From Polycyclovorans sp002706265 (GTDB lineage Bacteria > Pseudomonadota > Gammaproteobacteria > Nevskiales > Nevskiaceae): a DNA stretch of 64,000 nt. Below are positions 8,077-17,400 of this stretch, piece after piece (position 1 is the stretch's first letter; every line of letters begins with the position of its first letter). The position numbers and the translations under genes are program-made. The stretch is taken from contig CAXBBM010000002.1 in the NCBI GenBank assembly GCA_963973915.1, positions 62,001 to 126,000 on the forward strand, given 5' to 3'. The notes under the pieces are model-generated. The model was not told the origin of the DNA and did no database searches. It saw only the letters and a program-made list of their open reading frames with translations.

Positions 8077-8847
8077 ATGAACCATGAGCATCCCAGGCTG
8101 ATTGCGGTCGTGTCGCCCAAAGGCGGCGTCGGCAAGACGACCGTGACGGCCAACCTTGCCCTCAAGCTGGCGGCGTCCGGGCAGTCGGTGCTGGTGATTG
8201 ATCTCGACCCTCAGAACGCGCTGCGTCTGCACCTGCAGTTGCCCTTCGCCGAGGTCGGTGGCCACGCCGTGCAGACACTCAACGACGAACCCTGGTCCGC
8301 GGCGCTGTGCGTGAGCCCCTGTGGCGTGACGGTATTGCCGTTCGGCCAGCTGGACGACGACGCGGTCGATCGGTTCGAACGACGCTGCCAGGACCAACCC
8401 GCGTGGCTGGCGCAGGGGCTCGCCTCGCTGAAGCTCCAGCCGCGCACCTGGGTGGTCATCGACACCCCGCCCGGCAGTGCACTGCAGGTGCGGCAGCTGT
8501 TGCCACAGGTCAATGCGCTGCTGTGCGTGCTGTTGCCCGAGGTTGCGTCACTGGTCACGGTGGCGACCATGGAGCGCTGGTTGCAGACCTACTGCCTGGG
8601 GCAGCCGGATTTCATGCTGGGCGCCTACCTCATCAACGCCGTGTCGGACGCCGATGCACTGGAGACAGATGTGATCGAGGCCCTGAAGGCTCGCGTGGGC
8701 CCGCGCCTGGCCCCTTGCACCATTCGGCGCAGCCACGTGCTGCGGGAATCCTTTGCTTCGGCGCAGCCGGTGTCGGAGTACGCACCTGCCGACCCGGTCA
8801 ACGACGATTACCGCGTGCTGGCCGATTGGCTGGTGGCCCACACATGA
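8077..8847 (+). CDS. bcsQ: Cellulose operon MinD/ParA-like ATPase BcsQ
   Basis: SIMIBI-class ATPase that supports BcsA activity and positioning. The 256-residue protein starts MNHEHPRLIAVV and has the deviant Walker A SPKGGVGKTTVTANLA near residue 15, then the Walker A' region VIDLDPQNALRLHL and VVIDTPPGS. This is the BcsQ/YhjQ variant, with N-A-L-R-L following DPQ. The ATG at 8077 is preferred to a GTG at 8071. The stop overlaps the bcsAB start (ATGA), so translation is coupled. Cytoplasmic, peripheral to the inner membrane. Confidence 0.92.
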   Translation: MNHEHPRLIAVVSPKGGVGKTTVTANLALKLAASGQSVLVIDLDPQNALRLHLQLPFAEVGGHAVQTLNDEPWSAALCVSPCGVTVLPFGQLDDDAVDRFERRCQDQPAWLAQGLASLKLQPRTWVVIDTPPGSALQVRQLLPQVNALLCVLLPEVASLVTVATMERWLQTYCLGQPDFMLGAYLINAVSDADALETDVIEALKARVGPRLAPCTIRRSHVLRESFASAQPVSEYAPADPVNDDYRVLADWLVAHT

Positions 8848-11800
8848 GCGGCTCCAACGAAGAACAGGCGTTCAAGCGCGGCCTGATGAACCCCAATCTC
8901 GACCGCCGCATCGAGCGTCTGGTCGAGCAGCCGATCTGGGGCATTCCGTTCGCGTTGCCGTTGATGGTGCTGATCTGCCTGCTGCCGGCCATCGGCTTCA
9001 TTTCGACCCCCCTGTCGATCACCCAGCAAACCGTGATGGGAGCCGTCACGCTGATCCTCGCCCTGTGGATAAACCGCATGGACGGGCGCCTGGCGTCGCT
9101 GATGATGATCACGCTGTCGATCCTGGTCAGCACCCGCTACATGTACTGGCGCCTGACCGAAACGCTGGGCTGGGGCATGTCGCATCGCGACGGCATCGAC
9201 ACCTTTTTCTCGGTGGGTCTGGTGGCCGCCGAAATGTATGCCTTCATCGTGCTGTTTCTGGGCTATTTTCAGGTGCTGTGGCCGCTGCAGCGCAAGCCGG
9301 TGCCGTTGCCCAAACAGGTCGATCAATGGCCCACCGTCGACATCTACATCCCCACCTACAACGAACCCTTGAGCGTCGTGCGGCCGACGATTCTCGCGTC
9401 GATGGCCATGGACTGGCCGCGCGACAAGCTGCGGATCTATGTGCTCGATGACGGCCGGCGTGCCGAGTTCAAGCAGTTCTGTGACGAGGTGGGGGTGACG
9501 CACATCACCCGAGCCGACTCCAAGCACGCCAAGGCCGGCAACCTCAACCGGGCCATGACCAAGACCCAGGGCGAATTCATCGCCATCTTCGATTGCGACC
9601 ACATCCCCACGCGCTCCTTCTTGCAGGTGGCGATGGGCTGGATGATCAAGGACCCGAAGCTGGCGATGATGCAGACGCCGCACCACTTCTTCTCGCCAGA
9701 TCCGTTCGAGCGCAACCTGGGCACCTTCCGCAAGGTGCCGAACGAGGGTGAGCTGTTCTACGGCCTGCTGCAGGACGGCAACGATTTCTGGAACGCCACG
9801 TTTTTCTGCGGCTCCTGCGCGGTGCTGCGCCGAACCGCGCTGGAGGATGTGGGCGGCATTGCCGTGGAAACGGTGACCGAAGACGCGCACACCGCGCTCA
9901 AGATGCACCGCAAGGGGTGGAAGACGGCGTATCTCAATCTGCCGCAGGCCGCCGGTCTGGCAACCGAGTCGCTGTCGGCCCACGTGGGGCAGCGCATCCG
10001 TTGGGCGCGCGGCATGGCGCAGATTTTTCGTACCGACAATCCATTCATTGCAAAAGGCCTGTCGATCGGCCAACGGCTGTGCTACGCCAACGCAATGCTG
10101 CACTTCTTTTATGGCCTGCCGCGCCTGGTGTTTCTGACCGCGCCGCTGTCGTACCTGTTTTTTGAAGCGCACATCATCGAGGCTTCGGCGCTGGCGATTG
10201 CCGCCTATGCGGCGCCGCACCTGGTGCACGCCAACCTCACCAACTCACGGCTGCAGGGGGCATTCAGACATTCGTTCTGGGCCGAGGTCTACGAGACCGT
10301 GCTGGCTACCTACATCCTCATTCCGACCACGGTGGCGCTGATCAACCCGAAACTGGGCACGTTCAACGTGACCGTGAAGGGCGGCATGGTCGACAGGGAA
10401 TACTTCGACCGCTCGATCGCCAAGCCCTATCTCATCCTGCTGGGGCTGAACGTGACGGCCTTCTGCTTTGGCGTGGCGCGGTTCATGTACTTCAACACGC
10501 ACGAACTCGACACGGTGCTGCTGAACATGTTCTGGACCGTGTACAACGCCGTCATTCTGGGCGCGGCGGTGGCGGTGGCCTGGGAGTCGCAACAGATTCG
10601 GCGGACCATTCGCGTGGCGGTGGCCTTGCCCGCGCGCGTGCGCCTGGCCGACGGACGCGAGATTGAATGCACCACGCGTGACATTTCGGAAGGCGGCACC
10701 GCGCTCAATGTCGCCGGGCAGGGTAGCCTGCCCAGCGGCACCGAAGTGGACGTGGCCCTGCTGCCTCAGTATCAGCAGGTGTGGATCAAGGCCAAGATCG
10801 TGCGCAGCGTCGAGGGCATGATGAGCGTGAGCTTTCTGCCCTTGAATCTTGAGCAGGAGCGGCAGCTGGTGTTCGCGATATTCGGTCGGGCTGATGCGTG
10901 GATGGAATGGTCCACCAATCGGCGGGGCGACCGGCTGGGAGAGTCGTTCGGTGAAGTGGCGCGTTACGGGGTGTCGGGCGTGGCCCGCATCGTTCACCTG
11001 GGGATAACCAACTTAGTTGCAACCATGAAAAAGAATACGGCTGGGGTCATGCGAATTTTGGGTCGGCGACGTGGGGCAGGCGCGGCAGCGCTGGGCATCC
11101 TGCTCGTCGTGGGCGTGTTGGGCGTGCACGGCACCGCGGCGGCGCAAGACGGCGAGGCACGCGCCACGCGGGCCGAAAGCCGCACGCTCAGCTTTGAAGA
11201 CATGGGCATCAACCGGCCCATCCGTCTGCGCGGTGCGCAGGGTGAAATCGCGATTCCACTGAGCGTGCGTGACGATGAAATCGTCCGGCGCGCCCGGCTG
11301 AGATTGAAGTACGCGCATTCGCCGTCGCTGATTTTCCCGCTGTCGCACCTCAACGTTTTCATGAACAACGAGCTGTCGGCAACGATTCCGTCGAGCGCGG
11401 AAACCGCCGAGGGCGCAGAGCGCGTCATCGAACTCGACCCGCTGCTGTTCGTGCGGTTCAACCAGATCGGCCTGCAGTTCATCGGCAACTACACGCTGGA
11501 CTGCCAGGACCCGCTGAACAGCGTGCTGTGGTCGATCATCAGCAACCAGTCGACCCTTGAGCTCGACATCGAGCCGATCAACCTACCCGATGACCTGACC
11601 CTGTTGCCGCAGCCGTTCTTCGACAGCCGCGACCAGCGGCGACTGGTGCTGCCCATCGTCTTCGCCGCGCCGCCCAATATTGACGAGCTGCGTGCGGCGG
11701 GGGTCGTGGCCTCTTGGTTCGGGGCGCTGGCGGCCTACCGCGGCGCCGAGTTCCCGGTGCACGTGGGCGAGCTGCCACCGGGTCACGCCATCGTCATCAG

Positions 11801-13298
11801 CGGGGGCGGGGCCATGCCGCAGGGGCTGAGTCGACCCAGCGCGCCGGGCGCCAGTGTGTCGATCGCGTCCAACCCGCGTTCGCCCGACTCGAAACTGCTG
11901 GTGGTGGCCGGCACCGACGGGCAGGCGCTCAACATTGCCGCCAAGGCGGTCAGCCTGAAGACCGGCTCGCTGTCGGGGCCGCTCGCCCAGATTCGCGAGT
12001 TCACCGATCCGCCGCCCCGCGCGCCCTATGACGCGCCGCGCTGGCTGCCCACCGACCGCGCCGTCGAACTGGGTGAGATCCATGAATTCCCGCTGGTCGC
12101 CAGCGGGGCCTACCCCGACCTGATCCGCGTGCCGTTCAGTCTGCCGCCGGACCTGTTCACCTGGCGCAGCAAGGGGCTCAAACTGGATCTGAAGTATCGC
12201 TACACACCGTCGGTGGGCAGCAAGTCCACGCTCAACGTCAACGTCAACAATGAGTTTGTCGAAGCGGTCGCGCTGTCGGTGACCAATGACGAGCGTTATG
12301 CCGAAGACCGCATCAACCTGCCCTTCGTGTCCCAGTACGACGCGGTCAACGCCGCCACGGTCTACATCCCCGACTACAAATTCGGGGTCGATAACGAATT
12401 GCAGTTCCAGTACTACTTCGAGCGGGAGCAGGGCGGGCCGTGCCGCGACATCGTGCTGGACAATCTGCGTGGCGGCATCGACAAGGACTCGACCCTTGAC
12501 CTGCGCGGCATGCCGCACTACACGCAGATGCCCGACCTGTCGAAGTTCGCCAGCGCCGGCTGGCCGTTCACCCGCATGGCCGACCTGTCGGAAACGGCGG
12601 TGATCCTGCCCGACAGCCTGCAGGCCGGTGACATCGAACTGTTCCTCGCGCTGATGGGCCGCATCGGACGCGCCACCGGATTCCCGGCGCACCGCGTGCG
12701 CCTGGCCCGGGCCGCCGAAGTCGACCAGTTCGAAGACGCTCACCTGTTGGTGCTGGGCACCGGCGCCACGCAGCCACTGCTCAGCCGCTGGGCCGATGAC
12801 ATGCCCATGACCTTCACGTCGACCGAGATGCGCATCAATTTCATCGGCCCGGTGGAACGCCTGCGCGCCCGCTGGGAGAACCGGGACGTGTCGGGCGCGC
12901 AGCGCCACGCTGGCAACATGGTGCTCAATGCCTCGGATGATCTTGGCGCGATCATGGGGCTGCAGTCGCCGCTCAACGGCAATCGCTCGGTGGTGGTGAT
13001 TGCCGCCTCCACGCCCCAGGGCCTGGGGCAGATGGCCGACGTGCTCTCCGACCCCGGCAAGAGCCAGTTCGTCCGCAACGAACTGGTGCTGGTCAGCGGT
13101 GACGTGGTCAACCACTACGATCTGGGCGCGCGCTACGCCATGGGGCGGCTGCCGCTGGTGCTGGGCCTGCGCTGGTGGCTGTCGCACCAGCCGATGATGT
13201 TGGTGGTGATTGGCCTGCTGGCGTCGCTGTTGATCGCCCTGGTGCTTTACCGCGTGTTGCGCCGCATGGCGCTGGCGCGCAAGGAGGCCCGCACGTGA
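8844..13298 (+). CDS. bcsAB: Fused cellulose synthase BcsA-BcsB
   Basis: One open frame of 1,484 codons encodes both halves of the synthase. Residues 1-727 are BcsA: N-terminal membrane helices (about 35-145), a GT2 catalytic domain with DDG at 202-204, DCD at 250-252, TED at 345-347 and QRIRW at 383-387, further membrane helices, then a PilZ domain with RRTIR at 586-590 and DISEGG, which bind cyclic-di-GMP. From Met728 (codon 11025) the sequence is BcsB: a hydrophobic signal-like helix ending GTAAAQ, the carbohydrate-binding and flavodoxin-like periplasmic repeats, and a C-terminal membrane anchor. BcsA polymerises UDP-glucose and BcsB guides the glucan in the periplasm. No stop separates the halves; whether Met728 is also used as a start is open, and no strong ribosome-binding site precedes it. 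Confidence 0.93.
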   Translation: MSGSNEEQAFKRGLMNPNLDRRIERLVEQPIWGIPFALPLMVLICLLPAIGFISTPLSITQQTVMGAVTLILALWINRMDGRLASLMMITLSILVSTRYMYWRLTETLGWGMSHRDGIDTFFSVGLVAAEMYAFIVLFLGYFQVLWPLQRKPVPLPKQVDQWPTVDIYIPTYNEPLSVVRPTILASMAMDWPRDKLRIYVLDDGRRAEFKQFCDEVGVTHITRADSKHAKAGNLNRAMTKTQGEFIAIFDCDHIPTRSFLQVAMGWMIKDPKLAMMQTPHHFFSPDPFERNLGTFRKVPNEGELFYGLLQDGNDFWNATFFCGSCAVLRRTALEDVGGIAVETVTEDAHTALKMHRKGWKTAYLNLPQAAGLATESLSAHVGQRIRWARGMAQIFRTDNPFIAKGLSIGQRLCYANAMLHFFYGLPRLVFLTAPLSYLFFEAHIIEASALAIAAYAAPHLVHANLTNSRLQGAFRHSFWAEVYETVLATYILIPTTVALINPKLGTFNVTVKGGMVDREYFDRSIAKPYLILLGLNVTAFCFGVARFMYFNTHELDTVLLNMFWTVYNAVILGAAVAVAWESQQIRRTIRVAVALPARVRLADGREIECTTRDISEGGTALNVAGQGSLPSGTEVDVALLPQYQQVWIKAKIVRSVEGMMSVSFLPLNLEQERQLVFAIFGRADAWMEWSTNRRGDRLGESFGEVARYGVSGVARIVHLGITNLVATMKKNTAGVMRILGRRRGAGAAALGILLVVGVLGVHGTAAAQDGEARATRAESRTLSFEDMGINRPIRLRGAQGEIAIPLSVRDDEIVRRARLRLKYAHSPSLIFPLSHLNVFMNNELSATIPSSAETAEGAERVIELDPLLFVRFNQIGLQFIGNYTLDCQDPLNSVLWSIISNQSTLELDIEPINLPDDLTLLPQPFFDSRDQRRLVLPIVFAAPPNIDELRAAGVVASWFGALAAYRGAEFPVHVGELPPGHAIVISGGGAMPQGLSRPSAPGASVSIASNPRSPDSKLLVVAGTDGQALNIAAKAVSLKTGSLSGPLAQIREFTDPPPRAPYDAPRWLPTDRAVELGEIHEFPLVASGAYPDLIRVPFSLPPDLFTWRSKGLKLDLKYRYTPSVGSKSTLNVNVNNEFVEAVALSVTNDERYAEDRINLPFVSQYDAVNAATVYIPDYKFGVDNELQFQYYFEREQGGPCRDIVLDNLRGGIDKDSTLDLRGMPHYTQMPDLSKFASAGWPFTRMADLSETAVILPDSLQAGDIELFLALMGRIGRATGFPAHRVRLARAAEVDQFEDAHLLVLGTGATQPLLSRWADDMPMTFTSTEMRINFIGPVERLRARWENRDVSGAQRHAGNMVLNASDDLGAIMGLQSPLNGNRSVVVIAASTPQGLGQMADVLSDPGKSQFVRNELVLVSGDVVNHYDLGARYAMGRLPLVLGLRWWLSHQPMMLVVIGLLASLLIALVLYRVLRRMALARKEART

Positions 13299-13339
13299 CC
13301 GCAGCCCTGACGTCTTTCACCGCCGCGTCCGCGTAGCGC

Positions 13340-14482
13340 ATGGCCAAAGTGCTCGGATGGGCGATTACAGGCCTCGCGGTGGGGGGGCTGGCCGTCGGCC
13401 TGTGGTGGTGGCTGACGGTGCGCAACGCGCCGTGGCCCGCCTGGGAAGCGTTTGCCGAGGGCTTCGTGCAGGCCGACGGCCGCGTGGTGGACCACACCGC
13501 GGGCGGCCGCACGGTGTCGGAGGGACAGGCCTACGCCGCCTTTTTTGCCCTGGTCGCCAATGACCCGCTGCGGTTTGATCGCATCATCGAGTGGACGCAG
13601 AACAACCTCAGCGCCGGCAGTTTCGCCAAGCAGCTGCCGGCCTGGCTGTGGGGCGAAAAGGACGATGGTAGCTGGGGCGTGAAAGACGCCAATGCCGCCA
13701 GCGATGCCGATCTTTGGCTGGCCTATGCCTTGTTCGAGGCATCACGGCTGTGGGCCGTTCCGCGGTATCACGCCATGGCCCAGGACCTGTTGGCCCAGGT
13801 CAAGGCCAAGGAGATCGTCGAGCTGCCCGGCGTCGGGCCGATGCTGATTCCCGCGCCGCAGGGATTCCAGCGCGACGACGGCCACTGGCGCCTCAACCCC
13901 AGCTATCTGCCGGAGTTCCAGCTCCGCTACTTCCAGCAGCAGGACCCTGAGGGTCCGTGGTCGTCGGTGTGGGGCAACTTCCTGGGCCTGATGCAGCGTT
14001 ATCGGCAACAGGGTCTGGTGCCCGACTGGTTCGAGGTGGCCCCCTCAGGTCAGCCCGTCCCCTGCCGCGTCACCGGCCATCTGGGCAGCTATGACGCAAT
14101 ACGCAGCTATCTCTGGGCGGCGATGACGCCGGCCGCAGCCGAGGGACAGGGCTTGATGCCCTTGGTCGCCGAGGCCCGGTCGACACTGCGGCGCGGCGTC
14201 GCCGATGGGTCGCTGGAAAAGATCGATGTGATGACCGGCGAGACCCAAGGGCCGATGCCGCTGGGATTCGCCGCCGCGCTGTTGCCCTATTTCAGCGCCT
14301 TGGATGATGATGAATCGGTGGCCGCCCTCGAGGCGCGCCTCAAGGACCATCGGCACGACGGGCTGCTGGGTCGCCCGCCGCATTATTACGATCAGGTGCT
14401 CGCGCTGTTCGGCGAAGGGCATCACGATCAACGATTCAGTTTTGACGGTTTGGGCCGCTTGAACACAAGGTGGGCGCATTGA
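13340..14482 (+). CDS. bcsZ: Cellulose operon endoglucanase BcsZ (GH8)
   Basis: Periplasmic endo-1,4-beta-glucanase that trims nascent cellulose. The 380-residue product has an uncleaved-looking N-terminal hydrophobic segment (about residues 4-24) and the family 8 pattern: SEGQAYAAFFA with the probable acid Glu61, and ASDADLWLAYALFEASRLW at 120-138, which is the GH8 signature. The start lies 41 bases after bcsAB, and the end overlaps the beginning of bcsC by 13 bases. A G7 run falls in the signal segment (13381-13387). Confidence 0.92.
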   Translation: MAKVLGWAITGLAVGGLAVGLWWWLTVRNAPWPAWEAFAEGFVQADGRVVDHTAGGRTVSEGQAYAAFFALVANDPLRFDRIIEWTQNNLSAGSFAKQLPAWLWGEKDDGSWGVKDANAASDADLWLAYALFEASRLWAVPRYHAMAQDLLAQVKAKEIVELPGVGPMLIPAPQGFQRDDGHWRLNPSYLPEFQLRYFQQQDPEGPWSSVWGNFLGLMQRYRQQGLVPDWFEVAPSGQPVPCRVTGHLGSYDAIRSYLWAAMTPAAAEGQGLMPLVAEARSTLRRGVADGSLEKIDVMTGETQGPMPLGFAAALLPYFSALDDDESVAALEARLKDHRHDGLLGRPPHYYDQVLALFGEGHHDQRFSFDGLGRLNTRWAH

Positions 14483-17400
14483 TTGAGCCAGACGACTGGG
14501 GCCGATGGATCGCGACGGGGCTGATCGTCCTTGCGATGGGTGTGACCGCCGCCCATGCGCAAGGCAGCGACCCCGAGATCGCGTTTTCCAACCAGGCCCG
14601 CCACTGGGAGGCACAGGGTCGTGACGATCTGGCGCGTGACAGTTGGCTGCGCCTGCTGCGGGTGTCGCCCGACAACCCCAGCGCGCTGGCCGGCCTGGCG
14701 CTGGCCGAAGCCCGCACCGGCCGCCAGTCCGCCGCCGGCGTGTATCTGGAACGACTGCGCAAGGTCGCCCCGGACCACCCGGAGATTCCGCGTGCCGAAG
14801 CGGCCATTCGTGCCGCCTCCTTCGATCAGAAGCAGCTTGATGCGCCGCGCAAACTGGCGCAGGAGGGGCGCTTCGCAGACGCCGTGGCCGCCTATCAACG
14901 CGCCTTCGACGGCAAGGTGCCCAACACCCGTCTGGGGCTGGAGTACTACCAGACCCTGGCGGGCACCGAAGGCGGCTGGCAGCCGGCGCGTGACGGCCTC
15001 GAAGGGCTGGTCAAGGCCAACCCCGACGAGCCCATCTTCAAGGTCGCCCTGGCGCAGCACCTCACCTATCAGGAAGCCACCCGCCGTGAAGGCGTGCAGC
15101 GCCTGTCGGCCCTCGCCGACGAGGCGTCGGTGGCGGGCCAGGTTCAATCAGCCTGGCGGCAGGGGCTGATCTGGCTGTCGGCCACGCCGCGTGACCTGCC
15201 GCTGTATCGCGGCTTCATCAGCACGTTCGGTGACGATGCCGAAGTGGGCAAGCGGCTCGCCGCGCTCGAAAAAGTCGGCCCGGGCGGCACCGTGGCCACG
15301 CTCGATTCTGGCGAGATTAAGACCTACCCCGGCCCGCAGGTGCGCACGTCCACCGGCGCCGCGCCGCGTGGGCGCACCGCCGAAGAGGTGTTCGGCGAGC
15401 GGGTCCGCCAGGCGTTCGAGCGCCTCAACGACGGCGACATCGTCAACGCCGAGCAGGACTTTGCGCAGTTGCTGGCCGAGCAGCCCGGCAACGCGGACGC
15501 CTTGGGCGGCCTGGGCATCGTGATGCTGCGGCAGGAGCGTTACAGCGAGGCCAGTAGCCTGCTGGAGCGCGCCACGCAGGCGCAGCCCAAGTCGGCGCAG
15601 CGCTGGCGCGAGGCCCTGGGTTCGGCGCGGTTCTGGGGCGCCGTGCGCAGCGCCGATGCCGCGCGCGAAGCCGGTCGGCCCGACGAAGCGGCCCAACGGC
15701 TGCGCGCCGCCATCGCCGCCAATCCCGAGATTGCCCGCCAGCAGCCCGAGGTGCAGTCGACCCTGGCCGACGTGCTGTTGCAACAGGGCCAAAGTGGCGA
15801 GGCCGAACAGATCTACCGTGACCTGCTGGCCCGCGACCCGCAGAACCTGACCGCCATTCGCGGCCTGGTGGGCGTGTACTCGCAATCCAATCGTCTGCAG
15901 GAGGCCATTGCGCTGGCCGAGCGCCTGCCGCCCCAGCTGCAGAACGAAATCGGCAACCTCAGCCAGTTGCGTGGCCAGTTCCTGCGCGAGCAGGCCGACC
16001 AAGCGGTGCGCAATCGCGACGACGCCACGGCCCAGCGATTGTTGAAAGAGGCGCTGCTGCTCGATCCCGAGAGCCCGTGGACGCGCTTGTCGCTGGCGCG
16101 CATTTACCAGCGTGAGGGCCGCACCCGCGACGCCAACACCCTGGTCGACGGGCTGATCACCGAGGGCAAGCAACTGGCAGACGCCTACTACATCAAGGCG
16201 CTGCTGCTGTCGGAGCAGCAGGACTGGTTCAACGCCCTGCAGGTGCTGGAGCGCATTCCGGCGGCCAACCGCACCGACGACATGGCCGCGTTGCAGCGTC
16301 GCCTCTGGGTGCGCTACGAAACCGAACGGGCCGCCGTATTCGCGCGTCATGGCCGGCTTGAAGAAGCCGTGCAAATCCTTGCCGTGGTCGAGCCCTATGT
16401 GGACGAAACGCCCGAGCTGCTGGGCGCGCTGGCGACGGCGTGGGCGGCGGTGGGCGATGAGCCACGGGCCATGTCGTACATGCGCCAGGCCCTGTCACGG
16501 GTGCCGAACCCCGACATTGGCATGCGCCTGCAGTACGCCGGTCTGCTGTTTGCCCTGCAGCAGGATGCCGAGTTCGAAGTGGTGATGGAAGACCTGCTGC
16601 GCCAGACCGGCTTCAACGACCAGCAGTCGTTGCAGATGGCCAATATGCGCATCGCCTACCGGCTGCGCCAGGCCGACCTGGTCAGAGAAGACGGCCAGCT
16701 GGCGCAAGCCTACGAGTATCTGGAGCCGCTGCTGCGGGTCAATCCCAACGACCCTCGCGTGCTGATGGCGCTTGCGCGGCTGTACAACGACGCCCGGGAA
16801 TACGATCGGGTCGTGGCCTTGACCCGCCGCGTCATCGACATCGATCCGCAGAATGCCGACGCCTATCGCAGTGCCATCAATGCCGCGTTGGCGATGAACG
16901 AGCTTGACCAGGCCGACGTGTTGCTCGACGACGCGTTCGCGCTGGAGCCCAACAGTGCGCGGCTCTACGCGCTGGCCGGACGCGCCGCGCGGGCGCGCGG
17001 TGAAGAGGGGCGGGCGCTGCAGTTGTTCCAGCACGCCCTGCGTCTGGATCAGGAGGTCGGGGGCGCCGAGGGCGTGAGCGGTGATGCGCCGTATTCACCC
17101 AATCTGTTTCTGGTGGCGCCCCGTCACACCACCGGTTACACGCAGGGGCGGGCCGAGGGCGTGGTCACCCACCCCGATGACCTCACCGGCAGCGGGCCGG
17201 CAAAAAAAAAATCGCCTGAGCCTGGCCGCAGCCCGTGGCTCGTAGCGGCGCTGAACCTGCGGCCGCGGGGGGACTACGCCGCTGATGCCTGGGCGGTGCC
17301 GGCCGGCCTGCAGTTGGTGCGGGTGTCGACCGTGACCGAAGGTGGCCAGCCACCGGTGGTCACCCAGGGAATTCCCGGTGCCGAGGGCGGGGTCTGGGTG

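Noticed and set aside
8307..8843. Upstream extension of the bcsAB frame into bcsQ
   Set aside because: It lies wholly inside bcsQ in another frame. The ATG at 8844 overlaps the bcsQ stop and gives the conserved BcsA N-terminus.
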